DNA of 64,000 nt from Gammaproteobacteria bacterium (GTDB lineage: Bacteria; Pseudomonadota; Gammaproteobacteria; VBWC01): positions 12,195 to 76,194 of the forward strand of contig VBWC01000015.1 of the NCBI GenBank assembly GCA_006218035.1, in the 5' to 3' direction. Of this stretch, positions 15,988 through 24,448 are shown one piece after another. The notes under the pieces were generated by a model. It saw only the letters and a program-made list of their open reading frames with translations. It was not told where the DNA came from and did not search any database. The translations under genes were made by a program, and so were the position numbers. How positions within the stretch are numbered: the stretch's first letter is position 1; each line of letters opens with the position of its first letter.

Positions 15988-16854
15988 ATGATTCTGAGCA
16001 TGACGGCATTCGCGCGGCAAAGCCGCGACCAGCCGTGGGGGCAGTTGAGCTGGGAGCTGCGCACGGTCAATCACCGCTATCTGGACGTCAGCCTGCGCGT
16101 GCCCGACGAACTGCGCGTGCAGGAAACGCAGCTGCGCGAACTGGTCGGCGCCTACGTCAAGCGCGGCAAGGTCGACTGCCGGCTGCGCTTCCAGCCGGCC
16201 GCCGGCGCCACCGCGCAGATCCACCTGAACCGCGAGCTGATCGCGCGCCTCAGCGAAGCCATCGGCGCGGTCACCGCACAGGTGCCGTCGACGGCGCCGG
16301 TCAGCGCGCTGGAGATACTGCGCTGGCCGGGTGTGATCGAAGGCAGCGACACGAACCTCGACGAGATTCAGGCCGAAGCGGTCGCCATTCTGGAAGACGC
16401 ATTGAAGGAACTGGTCGACACGCGCGCGCGCGAAGGCGCGCGGTTGCAGGAAATCCTTGAGCAGCGCTGCGCAACGCTGGCCGAACTGGTCGACGAGGCG
16501 CGCACGCGATTGCCGGATATCAAGACGGCCTGGCGCGAACGCCTGCTGGCGCGGCTCGCGGAGGTCAAGGCCGATCTGGACGACGCGCGGCTGGCGCAGG
16601 AGATGGTGTTTTTCGCGCAGAAGATCGATATCGAGGAAGAGCTCGAGCGCCTTGCCACGCACATTGACGAAGTCCGCCGCGTGCTCAGGCAGGACGAGCC
16701 GGTCGGACGGCGGCTTGACTTTCTGATGCAGGAGCTCAACCGCGAGGCCAATACGCTGGGCTCGAAATCGGTGGACGCGCAGACCACGCGCATCTCGGTG
16801 GATATGAAGGTGCAGCTGGAACAGATGCGCGAGCAGATCCAGAATATCGAATGA
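15988..16854 (+). CDS. yicC: YicC-family endoribonuclease
   Basis: A 288-residue YicC/YloC family protein, shown in other bacteria to be an endoribonuclease involved in small-RNA decay. Diagnostic segments are MILSMTAFARQ, WELRTVNHRYLDVSLRVP, RGKVDCRLRFQP, LRWPGVIEG, the coiled-coil middle, DIEEELERLATHIDEVR and the C-terminal GRRLDFLMQELNREANTLGS with VDMKVQLEQMREQIQNIE. It lies upstream of gmk, as in E. coli and relatives, and is divergent from rph. Confidence 0.93.
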   Translation: MILSMTAFARQSRDQPWGQLSWELRTVNHRYLDVSLRVPDELRVQETQLRELVGAYVKRGKVDCRLRFQPAAGATAQIHLNRELIARLSEAIGAVTAQVPSTAPVSALEILRWPGVIEGSDTNLDEIQAEAVAILEDALKELVDTRAREGARLQEILEQRCATLAELVDEARTRLPDIKTAWRERLLARLAEVKADLDDARLAQEMVFFAQKIDIEEELERLATHIDEVRRVLRQDEPVGRRLDFLMQELNREANTLGSKSVDAQTTRISVDMKVQLEQMREQIQNIE

Positions 16855-16926
16855 CAGGTGGCGCGCACGCCGGCAGTGCCGGCGTGTCGCCGCGGGCGGA
16901 CGGATAACGGCGAGGAGGATCTCACG

Positions 16927-17541
16927 ATGAAAACAGGTACGTTGTACGTAATCGCCGCACCTTCCGGTGCGGGCAAGACCAGTCTGGTCGCGGCGCTGGT
17001 TGACTCGATGAGCGACATCGGCGTGTCCGTGTCACACACCACGCGCCCGCCGCGGTCCGGCGAACAGAACGGCGCCGATTATCATTTCATCGATCAGCAA
17101 GGTTTTGACGAGATGGCCGGTGCCGGTGTGTTTCTCGAGCATGCGCGCGTATTCGATCACAGTTATGGAACGTCGCGCGTCGAAGTCGTGCGGCGCTTGT
17201 CGCAAGGCTGCGACGTCATACTGGAGATTGACTGGCAGGGGGCGCGTCAGGTCAAACAGGCGATGCCGGTCAGCGTCGGCATCTTCATCCTGCCGCCGTC
17301 GCGTGCAGCGCTGGAGCAGCGCCTGAAAGGCCGCGGCCAGGACAGCGACGAGGTGATCGCGCGGCGCATGCGCGACGTGGTTGCCGAGTTGTCGCATTAC
17401 AACGAGTTCGATTATCTGGTCGTCAACGACAGCTTCGAAACGGCGCGGAACGATCTGCGCGCGATTGTCCGGTCGCACCGCCTCAAGCGCGCCGCCCGGG
17501 AGCCGGAACTCGCCGCACTGATGAATGATCTGCTGAAATAA
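16927..17541 (+). CDS. gmk: Guanylate kinase
   Basis: Phosphorylates GMP to GDP. The 204 residues from ATG 16927 follow a good ribosome site (GAGGAGGATC). Walker A VIAAPSGAGKTSLV is near residues 8-20, followed by SVSHTTRPPRSGEQNG, DYHFID, LEHARVFDHSYGTS, VILEIDWQGARQVK and RMRDVVAELSHYNEFDYLVVND. First gene of gmk-rpoZ-spoT, which ties guanine nucleotide supply to ppGpp metabolism. Confidence 0.97.
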   Translation: MKTGTLYVIAAPSGAGKTSLVAALVDSMSDIGVSVSHTTRPPRSGEQNGADYHFIDQQGFDEMAGAGVFLEHARVFDHSYGTSRVEVVRRLSQGCDVILEIDWQGARQVKQAMPVSVGIFILPPSRAALEQRLKGRGQDSDEVIARRMRDVVAELSHYNEFDYLVVNDSFETARNDLRAIVRSHRLKRAAREPELAALMNDLLK

Positions 17542-17667
17542 ACTCCTGCCGGATCAGGCAGATATTGTGGAATAACCCCCATGCCGCGGGCGGGTCCCGC
17601 CGCGTCGTGCGTACTTCGTAGTATACTTTTTCGGTTTCTGCACAATAGGTTGGGAGATTTTTAAATT

Positions 17668-17943
17668 ATGGCACGTGTCACTGTAGAAGATTGCCTCGAA
17701 AATGTGGCGAACCGTTTTGAACTGGTGCTGGTCGCAACCAAGCGCGCCCGCCAGCTGGCCTCCGGTCGCGAACCGCTGATACCGTGGGAGAACGACAAGC
17801 CGACGGTCGTCGCGCTGCGTGAAATCGCGGAAGGCAAGATCGGTCCGGAGATTCTCAACGAGGTGGCTGCCAGAGAGCATGTCGCCCACACAACCGTATC
17901 GGAGGAAGAGTTGCAGGAGGAAATGTCAACGCCCGCAGCTTGA
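17668..17943 (+). CDS. rpoZ: RNA polymerase omega subunit
   Basis: Small RNA polymerase subunit that assists beta-prime assembly and forms part of a ppGpp site in proteobacteria. The 91 residues begin [20 protein letters not shown] and continue [25 protein letters not shown], as expected. GGTTGGGAGA precedes the start. It is 8 bp upstream of the spoT start and 126 bp downstream of gmk. Confidence 0.97.
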   Translation: MARVTVEDCLENVANRFELVLVATKRARQLASGREPLIPWENDKPTVVALREIAEGKIGPEILNEVAAREHVAHTTVSEEELQEEMSTPAA

Positions 17944-17951
17944 TGTAAACG

Positions 17952-20177
17952 TTGAGTACCACACACCCGGACCTGCCGGTTTCAGCGCGTGAACCGGACA
18001 CGCTCATCGGTGATCTGTGTTCCCTGCTCGAGAAATATCTCGACAAGGAACAGGTAGACGTAGTTTACAAGGCCTATCTCTACGGCGCTGAAGCCCACAT
18101 GGATCAGCGCCGTATGTCCGGCGAACCCTATATCCACCATCCGCTCGCGGTCGCGAGAATTCTCGCCGACATGCGTCTCGATTATCAAAGCATTGCCGCG
18201 GCGCTGCTGCATGACGTTATCGAAGACACCCTGATTCCGAAGGAACATCTGATCGACGATTTCGGCGAGGAAATTGCCGAGCTGGTCGACGGCGTCACCA
18301 AGCTGACGCAAATCAAGTTCAAGAGCCGCGCGACGGCCGAAGCAGAGAACTTCCGCAAGATGATCCTGGCGATGGTGCGCGACATTCGCGTCATCATCAT
18401 CAAGCTTGCCGACCGGATGCATAACCTGCGCACGCTCGGTGTGCTGCCACCGAAGAAGCGCCGGCGCATCGCGCGCGAAACGCTGGAGATCTACGCGCCT
18501 ATCGCCAACCGTCTCGGCATGAACAGCTTTCGTACCGAGATGCAGGAAATCGGGTTTGCAGCGCTGTACCCGATGCGTTACCGGATACTCGCCGAATCGG
18601 TGCGCAAGGCGCGCGGTAATCGCAAGGAGGTCGTGCAGAAGATCGAAAACGCGATCAACCAGCGCCTGTTGCAGGAGGGGCTCAACGGCCGGATCGTCGG
18701 TCGCGAAAAAAATCTCTACAGCATCTATCAGAAGATGCTGACCAAACATCTGTCGTTTTCGGAAGTATTCGATGTCTACGCGTTTCGTATTATCGTCGAC
18801 AGCGTCGACGCGTGTTATCGCGTGCTTGGCGCGATCCACAACCTCTACAAACCGGTGCCGGGCAAGTTCAAGGACTACATCGCGATTCCAAAGGCCAACG
18901 GCTATCAGTCCCTGCACACCATACTGTTCGGGCCCTATGGCGTGCCGATCGAGGTGCAGATACGTACCGAGGAAATGAACAAGGTCGGCGAGATCGGGGT
19001 GGCGGCGCACTGGCTGTACAAGTCAGGCGAGGGCGGCTCCGGCGGCACGCAGATGCGCGTGCGCGAGTGGTTGCGCGAACTGCTCGAGATGCAGCGCAAG
19101 GCCGGAAACTCGCTGGAGTTTCTTGAGAACGTCAAGATCGATCTGTTCCCGGACGAGGTCTACGTGTTCACGCCGAAAGGCAAGATCATGCAGCTGCCGC
19201 TCGGTTCGACCGCGGTCGATTTCGCCTACGCTGTGCATACCGATGTCGGCAATTCCTGCGTCGCGGCCAAGATCGATCGGCGGCTGGCGCCGCTGAGCAC
19301 GGTACCGTTGAACGGCCAGACCGTGGAGATCATCACCGCACCCGGCGCGAAACCGAATCCGGTATGGCTCAATTTTGTCGTCACCGGCAAGGCGCGCGGC
19401 CACATCCGGCACTTCCTCAAGAACCTGCGGCGCGACGAGTCCGTTGAACTCGGTAAACGCATGCTGGATACGGCGCTGGCGGCGTACTCGATGTCGCTCA
19501 AGGATCTGCCCGACGAACGCCGGCAGGCACTGATCGCCGAATATAAGGTTACCGATGTTGAAGACCTGTACGCCGACATCGGTCTCGGCAACCGGCTCGC
19601 GCCGCTGGTCGCGCGATGGTTGTCGGAGGGCGTACCGTCGGCACCGAGGACGCCACGCCGCCAGCGCGGCATCAAGAATGTCTGGACGCGCTACGCGCCT
19701 GGCTGGCTGGGCGGCGAGCAGCGCCAGCCCGGGCGGCCGCTGGCCATCAAGGGTACCGAGGGCATGGTGGTCAGCTATGCCAAGTGCTGCCGGCCGATCC
19801 CCGGCGATTCGATTCTGGGTCTGGTGACGGCCGGGCGCGGCATCGTCGTGCACGTCGACTCCTGCAAGAACGTCGCCTCCTACAGCAATGCATCGGAACG
19901 GCGCATCGACGTGCAGTGGGAACCGAATATCGACCACGATTTTCCGGTCGACATCCGTGTCGAGGCGATCAACCAGCGCGGCGTGCTCGCGACAGTGGCG
20001 GCGACCATCGCCGATATGAAAGCGAATATCGAGAACGTCGCGATCGAGGAGCGCGACGGTCGTTACAGCGTGCTGAATATCACCCTGACGGTACGCGACC
20101 GCCAGCACCTCGCCAATATTATCCGCCGGCTGCGCTCGGTCGACGCAGTCGCGCGCATCAGCCGCACCAAGAGCTGA
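17952..20177 (+). CDS. spoT: Bifunctional (p)ppGpp synthetase/hydrolase SpoT
   Basis: Makes and degrades (p)ppGpp. It starts at TTG 17952, eight bases after rpoZ; 741 residues. The HD hydrolase is intact (YIHHPLAVARILADM, ALLHDVIEDT, IIIKLADRMHNLRTL). The synthetase domain follows with NLYSIYQKMLTKHLSFSEV, FDVYAFRIIV, KPVPGKFKDYIAIPKANGYQ and VEIGVAAHWLYKSG-like EIGVAAHW. Then comes a TGS domain (DEVYVFTPKGKIMQLPLGST), a CCRPIPGDSI segment and a C-terminal ACT domain. Both halves look functional. In many relatives ridA/trmH and recG follow directly; here they are 8 kb away. Confidence 0.96.
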   Translation: MSTTHPDLPVSAREPDTLIGDLCSLLEKYLDKEQVDVVYKAYLYGAEAHMDQRRMSGEPYIHHPLAVARILADMRLDYQSIAAALLHDVIEDTLIPKEHLIDDFGEEIAELVDGVTKLTQIKFKSRATAEAENFRKMILAMVRDIRVIIIKLADRMHNLRTLGVLPPKKRRRIARETLEIYAPIANRLGMNSFRTEMQEIGFAALYPMRYRILAESVRKARGNRKEVVQKIENAINQRLLQEGLNGRIVGREKNLYSIYQKMLTKHLSFSEVFDVYAFRIIVDSVDACYRVLGAIHNLYKPVPGKFKDYIAIPKANGYQSLHTILFGPYGVPIEVQIRTEEMNKVGEIGVAAHWLYKSGEGGSGGTQMRVREWLRELLEMQRKAGNSLEFLENVKIDLFPDEVYVFTPKGKIMQLPLGSTAVDFAYAVHTDVGNSCVAAKIDRRLAPLSTVPLNGQTVEIITAPGAKPNPVWLNFVVTGKARGHIRHFLKNLRRDESVELGKRMLDTALAAYSMSLKDLPDERRQALIAEYKVTDVEDLYADIGLGNRLAPLVARWLSEGVPSAPRTPRRQRGIKNVWTRYAPGWLGGEQRQPGRPLAIKGTEGMVVSYAKCCRPIPGDSILGLVTAGRGIVVHVDSCKNVASYSNASERRIDVQWEPNIDHDFPVDIRVEAINQRGVLATVAATIADMKANIENVAIEERDGRYSVLNITLTVRDRQHLANIIRRLRSVDAVARISRTKS

Positions 20178-20444
20178 TTACGCTTTCTGGCCCGGCAGCA
20201 GGCGATACACCTCCGCTTCGCTCAGGCCATCGATCTCGATTACTTTCCGCGCGGCAGACTTGCCGGTAACAATCCGCACGTGCCCGGCCGGTATGCCCAG
20301 CACGTCCGCGACGATCTCCTCTACCGCCGTATTCGCCTTGCCATGCTCGGGCGGCGCCGTTACGCGCACCTTGAGCGCATCGCCGAGCCAGCCGGCGATA
20401 CCGTCGCGTGATGCGCCTGGCACTACTTTAACCGCCAGTTTCAC
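20178..20444 (-). CDS. DUF167/YggU-family protein
   Basis: About 88 residues from GTG 20444: LAVKVVPGASRDGIAGW, LKVRVTAPPEHGKANTAVEE and VRIVTGKSAARKVIEIDG are the DUF167 signature. Function is not established. The stop codon abuts the spoT stop on the other strand. The frame is open up to TTG 20537, but residues upstream of VKLAVKV are Cys/Arg-rich and unlike the family. A strong ribosome site (AAGGGGAG) lies before an ATG at 20550 in another frame that runs into the DUF167 start, suggesting translational coupling or an old frameshift. Confidence 0.75.
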   Translation of the reverse strand: MKLAVKVVPGASRDGIAGWLGDALKVRVTAPPEHGKANTAVEEIVADVLGIPAGHVRIVTGKSAARKVIEIDGLSEAEVYRLLPGQKA

Positions 20445-20638
20445 CGGGCAACCTTGCGCTACGCCGCCGCTGTGGCGCGCGGCATGAAACACGCGACGGC
20501 AAGTACAGCACGATACCGCCGGCGACGCTAAACACAATAACCCTGGCCATGATGGCTCCCCTTAAATTGCTGCGTGACCGGGACACCTGCGCGATGAACA
20601 GCGTAGTGCCGGACGATGCGATGCGCGACCCGGCCGGC

Positions 20639-20962
20639 TCACATCAAAAATTCGTAAACCGCATACAGCAGCCCTGCCAGCAGCAGGGGCCACAGCAACC
20701 ACGAGCTACGTGCCCGCGGCGGTTCCGGCAGCCGGGAGCCGGGCGGCAGGCGCGCGGCCTGTTGGTCGATATGGCGGGCGCGCTCCATGCGCTTGCGTGT
20801 CGCCGCATCGAACCGGGTAATGTCGTCAAACGATGCCCGTTGTATCAGCGAGCCGGAGGACTTCTGTTCGCGCTCGAGTTTGGCGATTTCCAGATCCGCC
20901 TTCTTCGCGTCCTTGCGCAGCTTGAGCAGATCGATGATCGCTTTCAGCGCCTCGTTGAACAT
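20639..20962 (-). CDS. Hypothetical tail-anchored protein
   Basis: Unrecognised protein of about 107 residues (ATG 20962; an upstream GTG would add 11). The N-terminal half is a charged helix (LLKLRKDAKKADLEIAKLER) that may be a coiled coil. The middle is Arg/Pro-rich, and a C-terminal helix SSWLLWPLLLAGLLYAVYEF would anchor it in the membrane with the bulk in the cytosol. Base use is similar to its neighbours. Confidence 0.55.
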   Translation of the reverse strand: MFNEALKAIIDLLKLRKDAKKADLEIAKLEREQKSSGSLIQRASFDDITRFDAATRKRMERARHIDQQAARLPPGSRLPEPPRARSSWLLWPLLLAGLLYAVYEFLM

Positions 20963-21002
20963 GATGTCATCCGCACGTTTGTTGGCCCGGGTCACCAGAG
21001 GC

Positions 21003-21049
21003 GCACTCTACGTCCGGCTGGCAGCGGAACGCAATAGGGCGGATGCGTG
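21003..21049. repeat. 47-bp repeat, copy 1
   Basis: GCACTCTACGTCCG then GGAACGCAATAGGGCGGATG-CGTG matches 23334-23380 at most positions. It lies just outside a small gene at each site. It is short, with no obvious inverted ends. Confidence 0.5.
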
Positions 21050-21119
21050 GCGGGGCAGCTGTCGCGCGGCCGGTGAAATCGAGCAACGATACCGGTTGAA
21101 AAAGGCCGCCGCGTGACGC

Positions 21120-21827
21120 TCAGCCCGAGGCCCAGTCCAGTTCAGGGAGCTCATCCCGCGTGCCGAGCTTGGACAGCGGACTCGACCGCAGCCAGTCCTG
21201 AAGCTTAAGGGCAAGTTTCGGGTCGCCCATCACGTTGACATCACCACTTTTAACCGCGTCGCGAAAGCGTCGCTGGCAAGTCCAGACCTCTGTCATTGTT
21301 TTCAGCGGGCAGGTGATCATGATATCGACATCATGGCCGGGATCATCCAGGCACAGGTCCATTTCGCCGTTCGCGGAGACCAGCCACCAGTCTCGCGCCC
21401 CCTTCGGCGCATCGGGGTATGCAAACTTGACCACGATACGACGGCGGGGAAATACCGCCGGGTCTACCGTCCGGCGCATATCCCACATCAACAAGCCGGC
21501 ATCCAGATCGCCCTTGTTCAAATCGGAGCGGGCCCAGCGGTGACCCCAGGCGCCCAGCAGCTCAACCACCGGGCGCAGCTCCTGTCCGGCGGGCGCGAGG
21601 CAGTAGGCATAGGCGCCCTTGGTCCCGCTGCGGTCGATCACGCCGGCCTCCACCAGCTGTTTAAGACGCGCTGACAATAATGTCGGTGACATCAACGGGA
21701 CACCTTTTTGCAGTTCATTGAACCGCGTGCTGCCTGCCAGCAACTCGCGCACGATTATCAACGTCCAGCGTTCGCACAATAATTGCGTTGCCTGTGCCAG
21801 CGGACAGAACTGACCATATGTCTTCAT
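21120..21827 (-). CDS. HxlR-family transcriptional regulator with SCP2-like C-terminal domain
   Basis: A 235-residue DNA-binding protein. From ATG 21827 it opens MKTYGQFCPLAQATQLLCER, which has the HxlR-type Cys, then WTLIIVRELLAGSTRFNEL, LMSPTLLSARLKQLVEAGVI and GQELRPVVELLGAWGHRW, the winged-helix core. Residues 130-235 form a second domain, probably SCP2-like, with WWLVSANGEMDLCLDDPG. Upstream in-frame sequence is repeat-derived. It is divergent from the haemoglobin gene 82 bp away, and may regulate it, though nothing in the sequence proves this. Confidence 0.85.
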   Translation of the reverse strand: MKTYGQFCPLAQATQLLCERWTLIIVRELLAGSTRFNELQKGVPLMSPTLLSARLKQLVEAGVIDRSGTKGAYAYCLAPAGQELRPVVELLGAWGHRWARSDLNKGDLDAGLLMWDMRRTVDPAVFPRRRIVVKFAYPDAPKGARDWWLVSANGEMDLCLDDPGHDVDIMITCPLKTMTEVWTCQRRFRDAVKSGDVNVMGDPKLALKLQDWLRSSPLSKLGTRDELPELDWASG

Positions 21828-21872
21828 CTTGTACCTTCCCGTGTCGAATCGCGGTGTTGTGGGCCAGTCTAG

Positions 21873-21930
21873 CAGGCTGTTGAAAAACAGCCTGCGTGCG
21901 GTGCATGGATGCACTGCCATTTTTCATCAC
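21873..21930. repeat. Truncated MITE, CAGGCTGTTGAAAAA family
   Basis: It starts directly after CTAG (21869-21872) and matches the reverse complement of the right part of the 28030-28182 element (CAGGCTGTTGAAAAACAGCC, GCGGTGCATGGATGCAC, GCCATTTTTCA). Homology stops near 21930 inside the truncated-haemoglobin coding sequence. The other end is missing. Confidence 0.7.
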
Positions 21931-22277
21931 TTTTTGCAAGACTGGGCGGCGCCGACGGTATTACCAGAATAGCGAATGATGTCGTTGATAATCATCTGGC
22001 GAACAAGACCATTGCGCCACGATTTTCTAAAAGCAATATACCCGCCATCAAGAATGCCGCCGCGACCTTTTTTATCTCAGGAACAGGCGGCCCCAATGTT
22101 TACAAGGGCAAGGACATGCTGGCAGCGCACAAGGGGATGAATATCGCTGCCACGGAATTCATGGCCGTCCTGGATGACTCACTGGCGGCGCTGGCAAAGA
22201 ACAAGATCGGTCAGCGCGAACAGGAGGAGGTGTTGTTCGTACTCTACAGCATGCGGTCGCAGATTGTGCTTGTCTGA
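21909..22277 (+). CDS. Group I truncated haemoglobin
   Basis: A 122-residue 2-on-2 globin, a family used for NO detoxification or O2 chemistry. It shows SSLFARLGGADGITRIANDV, APRFSKSN, GGPNVYKGKDM and the proximal-His segment LAAHKGMNI (His74), then FMAVLDDSLAAL. The globin fold starts at SSLFARLGG; the first five or six residues (MHCHFS) and the start codon come from the mobile repeat. No typical ribosome site precedes ATG 21909. Confidence 0.87.
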   Translation: MHCHFSSLFARLGGADGITRIANDVVDNHLANKTIAPRFSKSNIPAIKNAAATFFISGTGGPNVYKGKDMLAAHKGMNIAATEFMAVLDDSLAALAKNKIGQREQEEVLFVLYSMRSQIVLV

Positions 22278-22311
22278 GCGCACGCGGGGTCAGCTCATTC
22301 TGATCCCCGCT

Positions 22312-22497
22312 TTAGCAATAAATACACTTGCCGCTGCCGTGGCATAGCGTGCAATTGGTGCTGCCCTTGCACTTTTCACAGACATCCGGATAAGGATGAA
22401 TCCCGGTGCCTGCACAGGTTTTGCATTTCCCGTTGCCGGGGTTGGCGTCGGCGTGGCATTTTTTGTTGCCGCCGCATTGTGGACATTTGTCGGCCAT
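22312..22497 (-). CDS. Small cysteine-rich zinc-ribbon-like protein
   Basis: 61 residues with 11 cysteines in CX2C-type pairs: KCPQCGGNKKC, KCKTCAGTG, VCEKCKG and NCTLCHGSGKCIYC. The CXXCXGXG-like units recall the DnaJ zinc-binding domain, but no J domain is present. A GGGGA ribosome site lies upstream. Probably a zinc-stabilised small protein, function unknown. Confidence 0.65.
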   Translation of the reverse strand: MADKCPQCGGNKKCHADANPGNGKCKTCAGTGIHPYPDVCEKCKGSTNCTLCHGSGKCIYC

Positions 22498-22665
22498 ATG
22501 GTTGGTGTTCCCCTACGTGGGTAATGGTTGACGAGGATTAACGGCCAGGCAAAAGGCCAAGCTATTTACTGCCCCCGTTTGTTGTGTATCTACTTTGAAC
22601 TGTGCAATAAAATGCCCGAGTCCATACAAAAAAACAATCCGGTACACGGCGGCGCGCGGGCCTGA

Positions 22666-22709
22666 CAGGCGGTTGAAAAAGGCCATGGACGGTCTTTTTC
22701 AACATCCTG
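22666..22709. repeat. Short 44-bp MITE copy
   Basis: A minimal element made only of the two ends, CAGGCGGTTGAAAAAGGCC and GGTCTTTTTCAACATCCTG. It adjoins CTAG (22710-22713), whose minus-strand reading supplies the TAG stop of the next gene. It forms a near-perfect hairpin and may double as a terminator for that gene. Confidence 0.7.
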
Positions 22710-23153
22710 CTAGAGTAACTTGTTAATCTCATTGGCCTGGCTCTGGCCTTGATCGATGCGTTCGTCGATCAGATTCTTGCGCTGCCCGGTCAGTTCTGCC
22801 TGGGTTTTCACCAACCCGGCGGCGTCGGCGCGATCCGCGGTAGCCAGCACGCCAAGCGTCTTGGCCAGCGTCGCCCGCGCCGCCGTGAGGTCGTTGATGA
22901 CGGCCATCAGGCGATCGTCGGGTGCGGATATACCGCGTTCTTTCAGGCGCCGGGCCTCGCCGCGCAGCGCCTGCATCAGGCCGATCGCCCGATCGACGCC
23001 CGCCAGTGAACCTGCGTTAGGCCAGTTCAGCGCATGTTTGACCGCCGTGGCGGCGGCACTGGTACACAGGCCGATCTGCGCGTCCAGCGCGCTTTCAGCG
23101 CGCCGCAAGGTTGCCTCGTCATCGACGGTTTTGATCTTGTCAGCATCCGACAT
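22710..23153 (-). CDS. Hypothetical helical protein
   Basis: 147 residues from ATG 23153, preceded by AAAGGAA at good spacing. It is mostly alpha-helical and soluble, with no signal peptide or membrane segment: MSDADKIKTVDDEATLRRAE, ALNWPNAGSLAGVDRAIG, RRLKERGISAPDDRLMAVIN and a Gln/Asn-rich end. I do not recognise the family. The stop codon is part of the CTAG next to a mobile repeat. Confidence 0.6.
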   Translation of the reverse strand: MSDADKIKTVDDEATLRRAESALDAQIGLCTSAAATAVKHALNWPNAGSLAGVDRAIGLMQALRGEARRLKERGISAPDDRLMAVINDLTAARATLAKTLGVLATADRADAAGLVKTQAELTGQRKNLIDERIDQGQSQANEINKLL

Positions 23154-23333
23154 GGCACATTCCTTTCGTGTTAACACGGCTGGCGAAAACAGTAATCCAA
23201 ATACCCGCGCTTAAAATCCGCGTCCGCATCTGCGCACGTGGCGCATTCGTTCACGGTTGTCGCGCACAGCGCAGGGAGCGGATCAGACTACGCCAGACGG
23301 ACCACCGATGTTCCGGCGGGGTCTGGAAAAGCA

Positions 23334-23380
23334 GCACTCTACGTCCGCGTGACGGTGGAAGGCAATAGGGCGGATACGTG
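23334..23380. repeat. 47-bp repeat, copy 2
   Basis: Second copy of the element at 21003-21049 (GCACTCTACGTCCGCGTGAC, GCAATAGGGCGGATACGTG). The surrounding gap 23154-23462 holds no gene that I can support. Confidence 0.5.
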
Positions 23381-23462
23381 CAAATGAGAATGTCAGAAAT
23401 TGCCGGGTGCCGGCGCGGCATAACGCCAGCTGTCGCAACCGGTCGAAGCCGTCGTGGTGCGC

Positions 23463-23870
23463 CTAGAACCTCGTGTTACCCGGGATGTCCAGATTATTGA
23501 TTCTGGTTTTACCGAGTATCTTGAGCAGCAGATTGCGGCAGGCACGCAGCACAGGATAAAGAAAGCCCGCCCGGGTCTTCGATTTAAACAGCCAATAGTT
23601 GAAGCGGTTAAACACGCCTGAACGGCTGCTGATCAACGCCAGCGCATGAATGGCATCCGCGCCATAATAGAGTGTATCGCCCATTTTCAATACCATGCCC
23701 TGATCGATATCCATCCCTTGCGCGGTAATTTCATTCATCACGGCGCTGCGGTCACGCGCATTGATGATTGTTAACTCGCCGACGCTTTCGTTGATACGAA
23801 CCACCCGGCAATAGTTGTCGCAGGCCGGACATTCCTTATCGTAAACCAGCAATATCTCTTTTCGTCTCAT
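23463..23870 (-). CDS. DUF393 / DCC-family thiol-disulfide oxidoreductase-like protein
   Basis: 135 residues. The start MRRKEILLVYDKECPACDNY has the family motif of an Asp followed by CPxC near residues 10-18, and LVLKMGDTLYYGADAIHAL (read as MVLKMGDTLYYGADAI) is the second conserved block. The C-terminus is basic and rich in aromatic residues (FNRFNYWLFKSKTRAG). The family is thioredoxin-like with an unknown substrate. Isolated between small unrelated genes. Confidence 0.75.
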   Translation of the reverse strand: MRRKEILLVYDKECPACDNYCRVVRINESVGELTIINARDRSAVMNEITAQGMDIDQGMVLKMGDTLYYGADAIHALALISSRSGVFNRFNYWLFKSKTRAGFLYPVLRACRNLLLKILGKTRINNLDIPGNTRF

Positions 23871-24009
23871 CGCTGGCTATAGTGTACCTAACGACCGGCT
23901 CGCGGGCCGCGGCGAATGTCGTGGCCGGTATCGGGAGCTGTGAGTGACAACAATGCGGATCGGCGTCTTAACCTCGCGCCACTCTGGCGCATCGTCACGC
24001 CAAAGAGGA

Positions 24010-24390
24010 TTAGGCGCGGCTAGCTAAATGTCTCGAACATTTCGCACGCACCTCAACAGCAAAACCGAGGTGTTCACCGAAATTGGCGGCGGCATGTCGG
24101 GACGCGACACGTTGCGCCTCTTCGTCGCTCGCCGCTTCGATCAGAAGAAAGGCCCCCGCCTGCCGGTTACCGGAGAGGTACGGTCCTTTCGATAAAACAG
24201 GCTTGCCGTCCTTCGGCACGAAATAGACCCATGACTCCGGCAACGACATCGAGCCATGCGCGAACAATTTTCCGGTCGCCTTCAGTGCGGCATCGTGCGG
24301 CTGGCAGGCTTCGCCTACCGCCTGCTGTTCGTTATCAGTCAAACCGGCGAACGCGTCGGTGTCGTAGTAACAGAGGCATAGATATTTCAT
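24010..24390 (-). CDS. YCII-related domain protein
   Basis: 126 residues from ATG 24390, with GGAGAT as ribosome site. It opens MKYLCLCYYDTDAFAGLTD and contains GKLFAHGSMSLPESWVYFVP and AGAFLLIEAASDEEAQRVA, typical of YCII/DGPF domain proteins, a dimeric alpha-beta barrel fold. The usual DGPF loop reads SKGPYLSGN. Such proteins often neighbour ECF sigma factors; none is here. It lies 58 bp downstream of the DUF1272 gene, possibly one unit. Confidence 0.75.
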   Translation of the reverse strand: MKYLCLCYYDTDAFAGLTDNEQQAVGEACQPHDAALKATGKLFAHGSMSLPESWVYFVPKDGKPVLSKGPYLSGNRQAGAFLLIEAASDEEAQRVASRHAAANFGEHLGFAVEVRAKCSRHLASRA

Positions 24391-24448
24391 CGACGATCTC
24401 CTTGTTCGGCAGTGACGCGGATGCAATCCAGTGTTTTCATAGCGCCGG

